DNA of 11,821 nt from Acidobacteriota bacterium (GCA_013696385.1 JACCYR010000148.1:1-11821), one strand, 5' to 3'. Shown: positions 1 through 7,544, counted from the stretch's first letter. The notes: generated by a model not told the origin, from the sequence alone. Numbers and translations: made by a program.

Positions 1-1
1 T

Positions 2-2500
2 GAGGAAAAAATTGACGGCAACGCCAATCAACTGCTCGGTTTGGCGACGTTTTATCTCGGAACGGAAAACGCCGCCGAAGCCAGACGGCTCGCCGAAAAA
101 GCCATTGTGCTTAAACCCAATTTGCCGGCGGCTTATCAAACTTTGGGTCTTGCCAAACGTTTGGATTTTCAATTGGAAGAGGCGGCAAACGCTTACGCCA
201 AAGCGTTGGAACTCGACGCGGATTCAATTGTTTCCAAACGCAGTTTGGCGGAAATGAAACGCGCCGTCGGCAAGCCAACCGAAGCGATTGAGTTATATCG
301 TGAAATTTTGACAAAAGATGAAAGCGATGCGGCGGCGCAGACGGGTTTGATTCTCGCGCTTTTTGATGCCGAAAAACGGGCGGAAGCCGAGCAGGAAATG
401 ACAAAATCACTCGAACAAAATCCGAATAATTTGTTTTTGCTGGTCGGCGCGGCTTACTGGTATGCGGCGCACGAAGACGGCGCGAAAGCAGTCGAACTCG
501 CAAACAAAGCCGTCGCTGTTGAACCTCGTTATACTTGGGCGCATATCGCTCTGGCGCGTGGACTTATGCAGGAAAAACGTCCGCTCGAAGCAGAACGCAC
601 ACTGCTCGCGGCGCGGCAACACGGAAATTTTCCAACGCTTAATTACGAACTTGCGTCCGCTCGTCTGGCAGCGGGATTTTACCGCGAAGCCGCTAATGAA
701 TTAAAGAAAACCTTCTCGGTTACAGACGATTTGGTTGAAACACGGCTCGGCGGGCGCGTGCCTCAAAAAGCAAAAAGTTTCACCGAACTGCTGGCGATGG
801 AACGTCGCGCAAGTATTTTTGAACCGCTTGCCGCAGACAGTTCCGAAAACGCCGAAAAACTCAAATTTTTACTCAAGTTTTCTCAACAGCTTGATTCCGC
901 TAATTTGAATGAAACAACAATTTCGGATGCAGCGGATGAATTTGTTAAGGGCGACGATAATATGAAACTGCACCGCCAACTTTATGCGGCAAACCGGCTT
1001 TTGGAAAAAAGAACGGCTGTGCCGAAGGTTCTGGAGTTGACCAAATCGGCGATTGGCGGCGTTGACGCAGCGTTGGATGTGGCAACTCCGGCAGCGGCAG
1101 TTTTAGCGGACGAACTTTATGACAGCCGCACTATTGCCATTTCCCGCAATGAATTCATCATTGTTCCTGATATTCCGCGCCAAACGCTTTCCGGCATCTT
1201 ACGCGGCAGAATTGAAATGCTGACCGGTCGGGCTTTGCAGCAGCAGGAAAAACCTGCCGAAGCCGTAACGCGATTTAAACGCGCTTTAAGCATTTTGCCT
1301 GAAAAAAGCGCGTGGTGGCGCGATTCAATGTGGCGGCTCGGCGCGGCATTGCAAAGCGAAGGAAAATCGACGGAATCTCTCGACGCTTATGTTAAAAGTT
1401 ATACGAGCGGTGCGCCCGATGAAGCAAAGCGCATCGTCATCGAATTGCTCTACCAACAAATCAACGGCAATCTTGTAGGTTTAGACGAGAAAATCGGCGC
1501 AAAACCTATGCCGACGATTGCCGCTTTACCGATTGAAGAGGAAAAAAGCCAGACAGTTGCCCAAATAACCGCAACTCCGGCGGCTCAAACCGCGCCGATA
1601 TTGGAAACAACGCCCGAAATTAAGCCGACACCGCGAGCCGATGAATCTTCTTTGCCAATGGCGGAAACCAAATCGACACCGGAAATTTTAAGCAATCAGA
1701 TAGCGGAAACATTGCCCAAAGCCGAAAAAATAATCGAAAATCCAGTAAAGATTGAAACCGCGCCAACGCCTGAAATTACGCCGACACCAGAAGTTCAGCC
1801 GAGTTTTGAAGCAACGCCGAATCCGATTCCCGAAATTACACCGACGGCTGAACCGATCACCACGCCGACACCGGAAGCGAAAACCGAAGCTGCGCCGGAA
1901 GTTCTGCAAACGCCTGAAATAAAAACCGTAACAGAACTGGAATTGAAGAAACCAGAAACAATTGAAAATCAGCCTTCGGCAGACAATCCCGACAAAGCGC
2001 AGAAGTTAATTTTTGAACCGATTATTATTACCGTTCCAAAAAGTGAACCAGTGAAAAAGTCGAAAACCGAAGAGAAAACAACTGAAACCGCAGTCAATGA
2101 AAATCCGGTTTCTGAAATCAAATCTGATGAAACGGCGGCTGCAAAATTGGACAATGGAAAAACCGCTTTGAACACAACAAGAGCGCGGATTGTTGTAGAA
2201 AACAAACCGGAAAAAGCCTTGCAATGTAAAATAACAACCAGCGAAGAAACCGTTTCGATTTTAAACAGCGGCGGAAGTTTGGGCGTGTTGGTTGGTTTTG
2301 AAGACGGGCGCAACGTCAATGAAATTACGGCTTTTTCCGACAGTCCGAAGGATTTGGAAATCAGGTTTGAGCCGGAAATCGGCGGGCTTTCCGGTCGCGC
2401 ATTTTTTGTCGTCAAATCTGTCAGCGCAAATAAAGGCGAATTTACCGTTACGTTTGAATCTACGTGCGGTAAAAAGGAAGTTTTAGTCAAAGTGCGTTAG
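2..2500 (+). CDS. TPR-repeat protein with Pro/Thr-rich linker and C-terminal beta domain (5' end outside window)
   Basis: The frame is open from base 2, so the true start lies upstream; the TTG at 41 is only an internal leucine codon. 832 residues are visible. Residues about 9-240 form some seven consecutive tetratricopeptide repeats (the helix pattern with A at positions 8 and 20 is clear in stretches such as AANAYAKALELD and AVELANKAVAVEP). Another TPR pair lies at about 397-470 (EAVTRFKRALSILPEKSAWW). Residues about 520-655 are a low-complexity linker of TPE/TPTPE units. Residues about 729-832 look beta-rich. The only two cysteines seen in the visible protein, C742 and C822, sit in this last domain, so a disulfide and an exported C terminus are plausible. 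TPR arrays are protein-binding scaffolds; the specific partner is unknown. I recall similar TPR proteins from Blastocatellia, without a known role. A gene for a small secreted protein follows 7 nt downstream, probably in the same operon. Fold and location of the C-terminal domain are inferred. Confidence 0.85.
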   Translation, partial: EEKIDGNANQLLGLATFYLGTENAAEARRLAEKAIVLKPNLPAAYQTLGLAKRLDFQLEEAANAYAKALELDADSIVSKRSLAEMKRAVGKPTEAIELYREILTKDESDAAAQTGLILALFDAEKRAEAEQEMTKSLEQNPNNLFLLVGAAYWYAAHEDGAKAVELANKAVAVEPRYTWAHIALARGLMQEKRPLEAERTLLAARQHGNFPTLNYELASARLAAGFYREAANELKKTFSVTDDLVETRLGGRVPQKAKSFTELLAMERRASIFEPLAADSSENAEKLKFLLKFSQQLDSANLNETTISDAADEFVKGDDNMKLHRQLYAANRLLEKRTAVPKVLELTKSAIGGVDAALDVATPAAAVLADELYDSRTIAISRNEFIIVPDIPRQTLSGILRGRIEMLTGRALQQQEKPAEAVTRFKRALSILPEKSAWWRDSMWRLGAALQSEGKSTESLDAYVKSYTSGAPDEAKRIVIELLYQQINGNLVGLDEKIGAKPMPTIAALPIEEEKSQTVAQITATPAAQTAPILETTPEIKPTPRADESSLPMAETKSTPEILSNQIAETLPKAEKIIENPVKIETAPTPEITPTPEVQPSFEATPNPIPEITPTAEPITTPTPEAKTEAAPEVLQTPEIKTVTELELKKPETIENQPSADNPDKAQKLIFEPIIITVPKSEPVKKSKTEEKTTETAVNENPVSEIKSDETAAAKLDNGKTALNTTRARIVVENKPEKALQCKITTSEETVSILNSGGSLGVLVGFEDGRNVNEITAFSDSPKDLEIRFEPEIGGLSGRAFFVVKSVSANKGEFTVTFESTCGKKEVLVKVR

Positions 2501-2507
2501 ATTTTTT

Positions 2508-3188
2508 ATGAAAAGTTTTGTTTTCTTAATTTTATTTAGTTTTTCAGTTTTGACTTGTTATGCTCAAAAGATTGTAAAAATCGAAAAACCAAATCAACCG
2601 GCTTTGGAAGTAAATCAATTTTCGACGGAAATTTCCGAAAGGGAATGGCAAATTATTGTTGATTCTTTGCAGGCAGAAGATTGGGAAAAGAGCGCGTTTC
2701 TCGCTTCACAATTGATAAATCGCGTCAGAGCTGATAACGAAAAGAAACAACTTGCGCGGCTTCGCTATATTTATCTCTACGCGCTAGCGGGGAAAATTAT
2801 TGCCTTTTCTGAAGCAGATAAAAAATCCGAAGAAGCGGCGGTGCGTGAAGAGTTACGGAAAGCGGCGGACAGTTTCGTCGGTCAGGAGTTTGTTCTGCCG
2901 CCGCGCCGCTTTTTGGATAACTGCAATCAGACTCTTAATTACATCTGCACTGTTAAAGACAACGATAATGCTTTGCGCGTAACGGCGACGAACCGGGAAG
3001 GAACGGCAATTCACTCATTTGAGCTTATTTTGTTTGACCAAAAAGTTGATTTGAAAGATTTTACCGGAAAAGAAACATTTTTGGGCGGAATTTTAGCAAA
3101 GGTGGAATTTAACGAAAATAAATCATATCCGTGGATAATGCGCCTTTCTTTTGCCAAAGGATTCATTCGCGTGGTTGTTACGAAGTAG
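2508..3188 (+). CDS. secreted protein of unknown function
   Basis: 226 residues. The N terminus is a typical Sec signal peptide: MK, a hydrophobic core FVFLILFSFSVL, then a likely signal peptidase I site after CYA (about residue 19). The mature part begins with a charged stretch, then helix-rich sequence (about 45-125) and a probable beta-rich C-terminal half. Two cysteines eight residues apart, C139 and C147, could form a disulfide in an oxidising compartment. The start lies only 7 nt after the stop of the TPR gene, with no clear Shine-Dalgarno site in the gap, which suggests translational coupling and a shared job at or beyond the cytoplasmic membrane. I do not recognise the family. A lipoprotein reading of C17 is unlikely because the residues before it (VLT) do not fit a lipobox well. 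Confidence 0.75.
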   Translation: MKSFVFLILFSFSVLTCYAQKIVKIEKPNQPALEVNQFSTEISEREWQIIVDSLQAEDWEKSAFLASQLINRVRADNEKKQLARLRYIYLYALAGKIIAFSEADKKSEEAAVREELRKAADSFVGQEFVLPPRRFLDNCNQTLNYICTVKDNDNALRVTATNREGTAIHSFELILFDQKVDLKDFTGKETFLGGILAKVEFNENKSYPWIMRLSFAKGFIRVVVTK

Positions 3189-3311
3189 AAAGGCTTTCTC
3201 ACAACAGATATAAATTTCCTGCTTTTACTTTTTGCTTTTCACCCTTTCATTTAACAACTTTCACGGTTTCACCAAATATGCAACTATTTATTTCTAGGTT
3301 TGCCTTTTTCT

Positions 3312-3320
3312 TGCTATACT
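3312..3320 (+). promoter_or_regulatory. candidate extended -10 promoter for the pspA cluster
   Basis: TGCTATACT fits the extended -10 form TGnTATAAT with one mismatch. No good -35 hexamer lies 16-18 bp upstream, as is common for extended -10 promoters. Transcription would start near 3327, giving a leader of about 85 nt before pspA. It lies in the only sizeable spacer (3189-3411) left of the cluster; I saw no convincing terminator or RNA gene in that spacer. Acidobacterial promoter rules are poorly known, so this is a motif match only. Confidence 0.4.
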
Positions 3321-3394
3321 TAAAACGTATTTTGCAACTTTGGCGGATTTACAATCGTAGAATTGTGTCGTAAGTTCTTTATACGCAAAATTTT

Positions 3395-3400
3395 GAGGAG
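3395..3400 (+). promoter_or_regulatory. Shine-Dalgarno site of pspA
   Basis: GAGGAG lies 11 nt before the ATG at 3412. It is one of only three strong Shine-Dalgarno sites in the window and supports this start. Confidence 0.65.
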
Positions 3401-3411
3401 CAGATAAGAAA

Positions 3412-4191
3412 ATGGGATTGTGGGCGAGAATAAAAAGGATATTTCGCGCCGGAACGGGCGCGGCGTTGGACAAGGTAGAAAACCCGGAAATGGTGCTTCA
3501 ACAAACCATCCGCGATATGCGCGACCGCGTGCCGGAACTCAATAATTCGGTGGCGCAAGTGATGGCGACCGAGCGGCTTTTGGCAAAAAACAGAGAAAAT
3601 CTTGAAACCCAAGTTGTTGATCTCGATTCAAAAATTAAAGCGTCGGTTAAAATGGGACGCGATGATATTGCGACGGCGTATATCGGTCAATTGTCACAGG
3701 CGCAACTTGATTTAGAACGAACCGGCGCACAACTCGAACATGCAGCAAACGCATCAAAACAAGCCTTAAAAGCGCGTGATAATTACGTTTTGAATATGAA
3801 GAAGCGCAGCGCGGAAGCAATGCAGCTAATCAGCGCGTCGAAACAAGCCAAGTTGCAGGAGCAACTCGCGCAAACGATGGAAACTTTCAACATCGGCGAC
3901 GACGCTTCGACATTTAATGAGATGCGCGAGAAAATTGACCGCCGCGTTGCTGCCGCCGAAGCTAAACTCCAACTCGGTGCAAGTTCGGTTGATACGCAGA
4001 TGCAGGACATTGAGCGTGAAGCGATGGATATTCAACTTCAGGACAAACTGCTTGAATACAAGCAGCAAATGGGTTTGCTCGGCAAAGGCTCGGACACAAG
4101 CGGAAAGCAGATTTCCGCCGCTTCGGAAGTCAAAGACGAAGCAGAAGTGCTTGACCAAGTTCTTTTGAATGAAGCCAACGAACAAAAATGA
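3412..4191 (+). CDS. pspA: PspA/IM30 (Vipp1) family membrane-protection protein
   Basis: 259 residues, close to the usual family length. Seen: an N-terminal amphipathic helix (GLWARIKRIFRAG, about 2-14), the family signature around residues 23-37 (ENPEMVLQQTIRDMR), then almost uninterrupted long coiled-coil helices to about residue 210 and a short acidic tail. Known for the family: PspA, Vipp1/IM30 and ESCRT-III share a fold and polymerise on membranes through the N-terminal helix, protecting or remodelling damaged cytoplasmic membrane. No pspF, pspB or pspC gene lies beside it, so regulation must differ from the enterobacterial Psp system. It has its own promoter-like sequence and a GAGGAG ribosome site. 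Its stop overlaps the start of the next gene by 4 nt (ATGA), so the Uma2 protein is probably translated by coupling. The gene symbol is by family membership. Confidence 0.92.
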   Translation: MGLWARIKRIFRAGTGAALDKVENPEMVLQQTIRDMRDRVPELNNSVAQVMATERLLAKNRENLETQVVDLDSKIKASVKMGRDDIATAYIGQLSQAQLDLERTGAQLEHAANASKQALKARDNYVLNMKKRSAEAMQLISASKQAKLQEQLAQTMETFNIGDDASTFNEMREKIDRRVAAAEAKLQLGASSVDTQMQDIEREAMDIQLQDKLLEYKQQMGLLGKGSDTSGKQISAASEVKDEAEVLDQVLLNEANEQK

Positions 4192-4889
4192 GCGTTACCG
4201 TTACCGAAAGAAATGAAATTTCTCAACTTTCACTGCCGAAAAAAAACGGCGGACACGAGATTTTTTATCCTGAATCCGATGGAAAGCCTATGGCAGAAAC
4301 TGACGTTCACCGCAAATTGATGTCATCTTTAATTGAATCTTTAGAAGCCTTTTTCAAAGATAAAACAGATATTTATATAACAGGAAACATAATGTTTTAT
4401 TATGAAGAGGGCAATCCGCGAAAATCAATTGCGCCCGATTTAATGGTAGTTAAAGGCGTTCACAAAAATCCGCGCCGCGTTTTTAAACTTTGGGAAGAGA
4501 AAGTTCCCGACGTGGTTTTTGAAATTTCTTCACGCGGAACTTGGCGTGATGATTTACAGAAAAAATACTTTCTCTATCAAGAGTTTGGCGTGAAAGAGTA
4601 TTATCTTTTCGACCCCGAATATGATTATTTGCGCGATGGTTTAGTCGCTTATCACTTGATAAACGGTGAATTTGAAGACATAAAACTTGAAGAAGGCAGA
4701 GTTTTTAGTCCCGCGCTCGGTTTGGAAGTCGTTGACACAGGCAAAACGCTTCGGCTTTTCAGCCCCGAAATAAGAGAATTTTTACCCACAATGGAAGAAT
4801 TGACTGAGCAAGCAGCGAAAGCTGAAACTCTCGAATCGGAAATTGAAAAATTAAAAGCGGAATTAGCGAAACTCAAACGCCAAATTTAG
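4188..4889 (+). CDS. Uma2 family (DUF820-type) PD-(D/E)XK protein
   Basis: 233 residues. The Uma2 core is seen in order: a conserved H41 in the first helix (TDVHRKL), D84 in IAPDLMVVKG, E112 in DVVFEISSRGT, K125/K126 in the following helix, and the FGVKEYYLFDP segment (133-143) typical of the family. These match the D, E-x-x and K layout of the restriction-endonuclease-like fold. The C terminus (about 200-233) is a leucine/glutamate/lysine coiled coil, a frequent ending of Uma2 proteins. Known: Uma2 proteins are abundant in cyanobacteria and some other phyla, are called putative endonucleases from fold, and have no well-established substrate. Context: ATGA overlap with pspA and 16 nt before a membrane protein gene, so it seems co-transcribed with membrane-stress genes. 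No Shine-Dalgarno site precedes it, which fits reinitiation after pspA. Confidence 0.88.
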   Translation: MSVTVTERNEISQLSLPKKNGGHEIFYPESDGKPMAETDVHRKLMSSLIESLEAFFKDKTDIYITGNIMFYYEEGNPRKSIAPDLMVVKGVHKNPRRVFKLWEEKVPDVVFEISSRGTWRDDLQKKYFLYQEFGVKEYYLFDPEYDYLRDGLVAYHLINGEFEDIKLEEGRVFSPALGLEVVDTGKTLRLFSPEIREFLPTMEELTEQAAKAETLESEIEKLKAELAKLKRQI

Positions 4890-4905
4890 CATCTAGTATT
4901 TAGTT

Positions 4906-5757
4906 ATGGCAGATTTAGTAAAATACCAACAGGAAATCAGCAAGTTTAATTCTTCTTACGCCAAAGAAGCCATTAAAGAGCCGGTCAATTTTTGGGGTTT
5001 GGCAGGTTTTGCGGTTGCGGCAGCTTATACGCAAAGCGTTATTCCGCTAATTATTGCGCTCATTTTTGAAATGGCTTATATGTTTATAGTTCCGAATCTG
5101 CCGGCTTATCGCCAATTAATTAATCGGCGCGAAAAAGAGCGACTCCGTGAATTGGCTAAATCTAATCGCAAAAAGTTGATAGATTCTTTCACACCGCGTG
5201 AACGTGAAGCAGTTCTGTATCTGCGCCATCAAAAAGATAAAATCCAGGAAAATTATCATAAATTTACCGGCGCGCGCGAACTGCCGACAAACTTAATTAC
5301 GCTTGACCAACGCTGGGAAGATTTTGTTGATTTGTTGGACGTTTATCGCCGTCGCAAACAGCATCTGAAATCAATCAACCGGCAAGCCGTTCATAATCAA
5401 TTGAGCCAAGCCTTTCGCGCCGCCGAAAGTTCCGACGACGAGAAAACAAAACGGATTCAGCAAACAAATGTTGAGATTTTGAAACGCCGTCTAGCATCTT
5501 TCGATGAACTCGAACGAAGCGTCAAACTTGTCGAAGGACAACTGCAGTCGATTGAAAATTTCTTTGGTTATCTTAATGACGAAATAGTTACGATGTCCAC
5601 GCCCGAAAAATTCTCCCTGCTTGATTTCGAGCAGCTTTCCGATTCGATTGCGATGACTAAGCAAATGCTTGATTCGACTTCCGACGCAATGGGTGCGCTC
5701 GACGCGCACAACCGGCAAATGGGAAATTACGAACTTCTTCCCAATTCAAATTCGTGA
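4906..5757 (+). CDS. membrane-hairpin protein with long coiled coil, unknown function
   Basis: 283 residues; I do not recognise the family. Residues about 1-26 are polar, then two adjacent hydrophobic segments (about 28-42 and 44-63, broken by TQS) are likely to form a tight transmembrane hairpin or one re-entrant segment. The rest (about 70-270) is charged and strongly helical, with coiled-coil-like stretches at about 70-90, 145-215 and 225-260, and would sit in the cytoplasm together with the short N terminus. No catalytic motif and no cysteine were seen. The gene is 16 nt downstream of the Uma2 gene in the pspA cluster and 3 nt upstream of the antitoxin gene. A cytoplasmic coiled coil tethered to the membrane next to pspA suggests a membrane anchor or partner for PspA, but that is inference from position only. 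Confidence 0.78.
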   Translation: MADLVKYQQEISKFNSSYAKEAIKEPVNFWGLAGFAVAAAYTQSVIPLIIALIFEMAYMFIVPNLPAYRQLINRREKERLRELAKSNRKKLIDSFTPREREAVLYLRHQKDKIQENYHKFTGARELPTNLITLDQRWEDFVDLLDVYRRRKQHLKSINRQAVHNQLSQAFRAAESSDDEKTKRIQQTNVEILKRRLASFDELERSVKLVEGQLQSIENFFGYLNDEIVTMSTPEKFSLLDFEQLSDSIAMTKQMLDSTSDAMGALDAHNRQMGNYELLPNSNS

Positions 5758-5760
5758 GTT

Positions 5761-6048
5761 ATGCAAAATACAGGTTTAATCGAAAAAATTCAAAATCTGC
5801 CGCCCGAAACGATTGTTGAAATTGAGCATTATGTTGATTTTCTCGCAGAAAAACAGAAGGTCAAACAACGTATCAGAACTGATACGAAATCTATCGCTTC
5901 TAATCGAAAAGACTGCGAAAAAACGGGGAGCGTAAATTTGCGTGAACGCGGTATCAATGCGGAAGAAGCCGCCGCGCAACGTGCCGCACTCGCCGCTTTT
6001 GCCGAAGATTGGGAACGTCCCGAAATGGAAATCTATGACAAACTATAA
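5761..6048 (+). CDS. type II antitoxin, DUF2281-like N terminus
   Basis: 95 residues. The N-terminal part (LIEKIQNLPPETIVEIEHYVDFL, about 6-28) resembles DUF2281-type antitoxins, and the acidic, tryptophan-containing C terminus (AFAEDWERPEMEIYDKL) resembles the toxin-binding tail common in antitoxins paired with MazF/PemK toxins. The residues between (about 35-65) are polar and probably flexible. The gene overlaps the start of the toxin reading frame by 14 nt (6035-6048), the usual antitoxin-first arrangement. Antitoxins of this sort neutralise their toxin by direct binding and often repress their own operon. It appears intact while the toxin does not. It starts 3 nt after the preceding stop and lacks a visible Shine-Dalgarno site, so it may be read with the pspA cluster. 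Confidence 0.75.
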   Translation: MQNTGLIEKIQNLPPETIVEIEHYVDFLAEKQKVKQRIRTDTKSIASNRKDCEKTGSVNLRERGINAEEAAAQRAALAAFAEDWERPEMEIYDKL

Positions 6049-6390
6049 ACGCGGCGATGTAGTTTTGGTTTTGTTTCCCGATTCAAATTTACAGACAGCA
6101 AAGAAGCGTCCCACACTCGTTGTTCAAGCCAATAATCTACAAACCTGTCGCAAATCATTGTTGCAATGGTTACAACCAACATGGCACGGGCAAATCATAA
6201 AAGCCGTGTAACTATTTTGCAAAATTCATCCGAAGACGAGCAAAGCGGCTTACAATTTGATTTGGTCATCGTAACGGACAATCTTTCTACGGTTCAGGAA
6301 AAATTTATAGATAAAATTTTCGGAAACTTGTCGACGATGAACGCCGTCGAGTTTGCTTTGGCGCATACCTTCGGTTTAAAGTTGGCTTAA
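6035..6390 (+). pseudogene. MazF/PemK-family toxin, frameshifted
   Basis: The first part, from ATG 6035, reads MTNYKRGDVVLVLFPDSN then KKRPTLVVQANNLQT, the typical N-terminal half of a PemK/MazF endoribonuclease with the G-D-V and R-P-x-L-V-V motifs. In that frame the protein then turns into unrelated residues and stops at 6211. The expected continuation, LSQIIVAMVTTNMARANHKSRV then the family-like end (TDNLSTVQEKFIDKIFGNLS and AHTFGLKLA), is in the next frame back from about 6145 to the stop at 6390. Joining the two halves at about 6143-6145 restores a nearly full-length toxin, missing 1 nt (or 4 nt if the usual glycine after LQT is counted). No slippery heptamer sits at the junction, so a programmed shift is unlikely. 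Either the toxin is dead, leaving the antitoxin orphaned, or there is a sequencing error. Confidence 0.82.
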
Positions 6391-6392
6391 AC

Positions 6393-6421
6393 TTGCCTCT
6401 CAACCATGAATCAATTAAAAT
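6393..6421 (+). promoter_or_regulatory. candidate sigma-70-like promoter for the ATP-grasp gene
   Basis: TTGCCT (6393-6398) and TAAAAT (6416-6421) are separated by 17 bp, matching four and five of six consensus bases. Initiation would fall near 6428, the first base of the palindrome at 6428-6445. This supports the ATG at 6487 over the one at 6406, because 6406 lies inside the promoter. Confidence 0.4.
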
Positions 6422-6427
6422 TCACAG

Positions 6428-6445
6428 TTTCGGACTATTCCGAAA
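6428..6445. promoter_or_regulatory. perfect 7-bp-arm palindrome in the leader of the ATP-grasp gene
   Basis: TTTCGGA and TCCGAAA are exact reverse complements separated by CTAT. The site lies between the putative promoter and the chosen start at 6487. It could be an operator at the transcription start or a small RNA hairpin. The sequence also lies in the extended reading frame from 6406, so chance cannot be excluded. Confidence 0.4.
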
Positions 6446-6486
6446 TTCGAACAATCAAATTATTACAAAAGGAATTTAATAAAATT

Positions 6487-7539
6487 ATGAAAAAAGTAGG
6501 TATTTTAGTCGGGCGCGAAATTACGTTTCCCGAATCAATTATTAACAGTATTAACGAAAAAGGCAATGGTGAAGTCGTCGCCGAAATGGTCAAAGTCGGC
6601 GGTATACGCCTCGACGAAGAAAAGAAATATGACGTGATTATTGACCGCATTTCGCACGAAGTTCCCTTTTATCGCGCAACATTGAAGCGGATGGCACTCG
6701 AAGGAACGTATATTGTCAACAATCCGTTTTGGTGGTCGGCAGATGATAAATTTTTTAACTTTTCACTTGCCGCCAAAATCGGCGTGGCGATTCCGAAAAC
6801 AGTTCTGCTTCCGCAGCAAGATTACATTCCTGACATTACGAACGAAAGTTTGAGAAATCTCGAATTTCCGCTTGATTGGGAAGGCATTGTTGAATACGTC
6901 GGTTTTCCCGCTTTCTTGAAACCGTTTGACGGCGGCGGTTGGAAAAATGTGTCGAAAATACATTCGCTCGAAGAACTTTGGTATAAATACAACCAATCGG
7001 GCAAACTCTGTATGACGCTGCAGGAAGGAATCGAATTTGACCAATTCGTGCGCTGTTACTGCGTCGGACAGGAAAAGGTTTTGATTATGCCGTATGACCC
7101 GTCGAAGCCGTATCTTTCGGGAATGCAGTATGTCAATGTTGACGATTATCTTTCGCCCGAACTGCACGCGAGAATCGAAAAGGATGTTAAAACGATTTGC
7201 AAAGCGTTAGGATATGATTTGAACACGGTTGAATTTGCCATCAAAGACGGCGTTCCGTATGCGATTGACTTTATGAATCCTGCGCCGGATGCCGAAATTG
7301 CTTCCGTCGGCGAATATAATCATAATTGGATTGTCAACGCGCTGACCAATTTTATTTTCGAAAAGCTGGAAAAAGGTTGTTCAACGCCTGAATATCGTTG
7401 GTCTGCGCTGTTGAGTCCACCAGCCCAAATCGCTAAAAAGAAAACGGCAAAAACAACAGAAACAACAAAACCAAAAACAGCCAAGACAAAGAAAACAATA
7501 AAAGAGAAATCGCAGGCGAAAAATGCCGGCGCAAAGTAA
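6487..7539 (+). CDS. ATP-grasp superfamily ligase with lysine-rich C-terminal tail
   Basis: 350 residues from the ATG at 6487 (MKKVGILVGRE). An in-frame ATG at 6406 would add 27 residues; I prefer 6487 because the extra stretch overlaps a promoter-like sequence, because AAAAGGA (6467-6473) precedes 6487, and because ATP-grasp proteins commonly start with such a KVGIL strand. Seen: FLKPFDGGGW (143-152) with the ATP-binding K145 and glycine loop; E249 in NTVEFAI, D261 and N264 in IDFMNP, the usual metal-binding set; RimK-like layout. The family joins a carboxylate to an amine or thiol through an acyl-phosphate; the substrate cannot be told here. Residues 313-350 are a disordered tail rich in K, T and A (13 lysines in 38), not part of the enzyme fold. 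There is no adjacent partner ligase or peptidase gene. A strong hairpin follows the stop. Confidence 0.85.
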   Translation: MKKVGILVGREITFPESIINSINEKGNGEVVAEMVKVGGIRLDEEKKYDVIIDRISHEVPFYRATLKRMALEGTYIVNNPFWWSADDKFFNFSLAAKIGVAIPKTVLLPQQDYIPDITNESLRNLEFPLDWEGIVEYVGFPAFLKPFDGGGWKNVSKIHSLEELWYKYNQSGKLCMTLQEGIEFDQFVRCYCVGQEKVLIMPYDPSKPYLSGMQYVNVDDYLSPELHARIEKDVKTICKALGYDLNTVEFAIKDGVPYAIDFMNPAPDAEIASVGEYNHNWIVNALTNFIFEKLEKGCSTPEYRWSALLSPPAQIAKKKTAKTTETTKPKTAKTKKTIKEKSQAKNAGAK

Positions 7540-7544
7540 AAATT

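Noticed and set aside
1969..2490. 173-codon open frame on the minus strand
   Set aside because: It lies wholly inside the TPR gene, has no ribosome site or recognisable domain, and the plus-strand frame carries clear protein features.
2553..2567. Lipoprotein signal in the secreted protein
   Set aside because: The residues before C17 are VLT, a poor lipobox; an ordinary signal peptidase I site after CYA fits better.
3189..3411. RNA gene or riboswitch in the spacer before pspA
   Set aside because: Only a promoter-like motif and a ribosome site were found; no stable extended pairing or known RNA motif could be seen.
4887..4905. Further copy of the 7-bp repeat before the 283-residue protein gene
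   Set aside because: TCTAGTATTTAGTT has some similarity and could be a two-unit remnant, but it is too short and degenerate to claim.
6035..6390. Programmed frameshift in the toxin gene
   Set aside because: The junction CAAACCTGTCG has no slippery heptamer or obvious stimulatory hairpin, and this toxin family is normally read in a single frame.
6406..6486. 27-residue N-terminal extension of the ATP-grasp protein
   Set aside because: It overlaps a promoter-like sequence and the palindrome, and MKKVGILVGRE at 6487 looks like the natural first strand of the fold. Not fully excluded.
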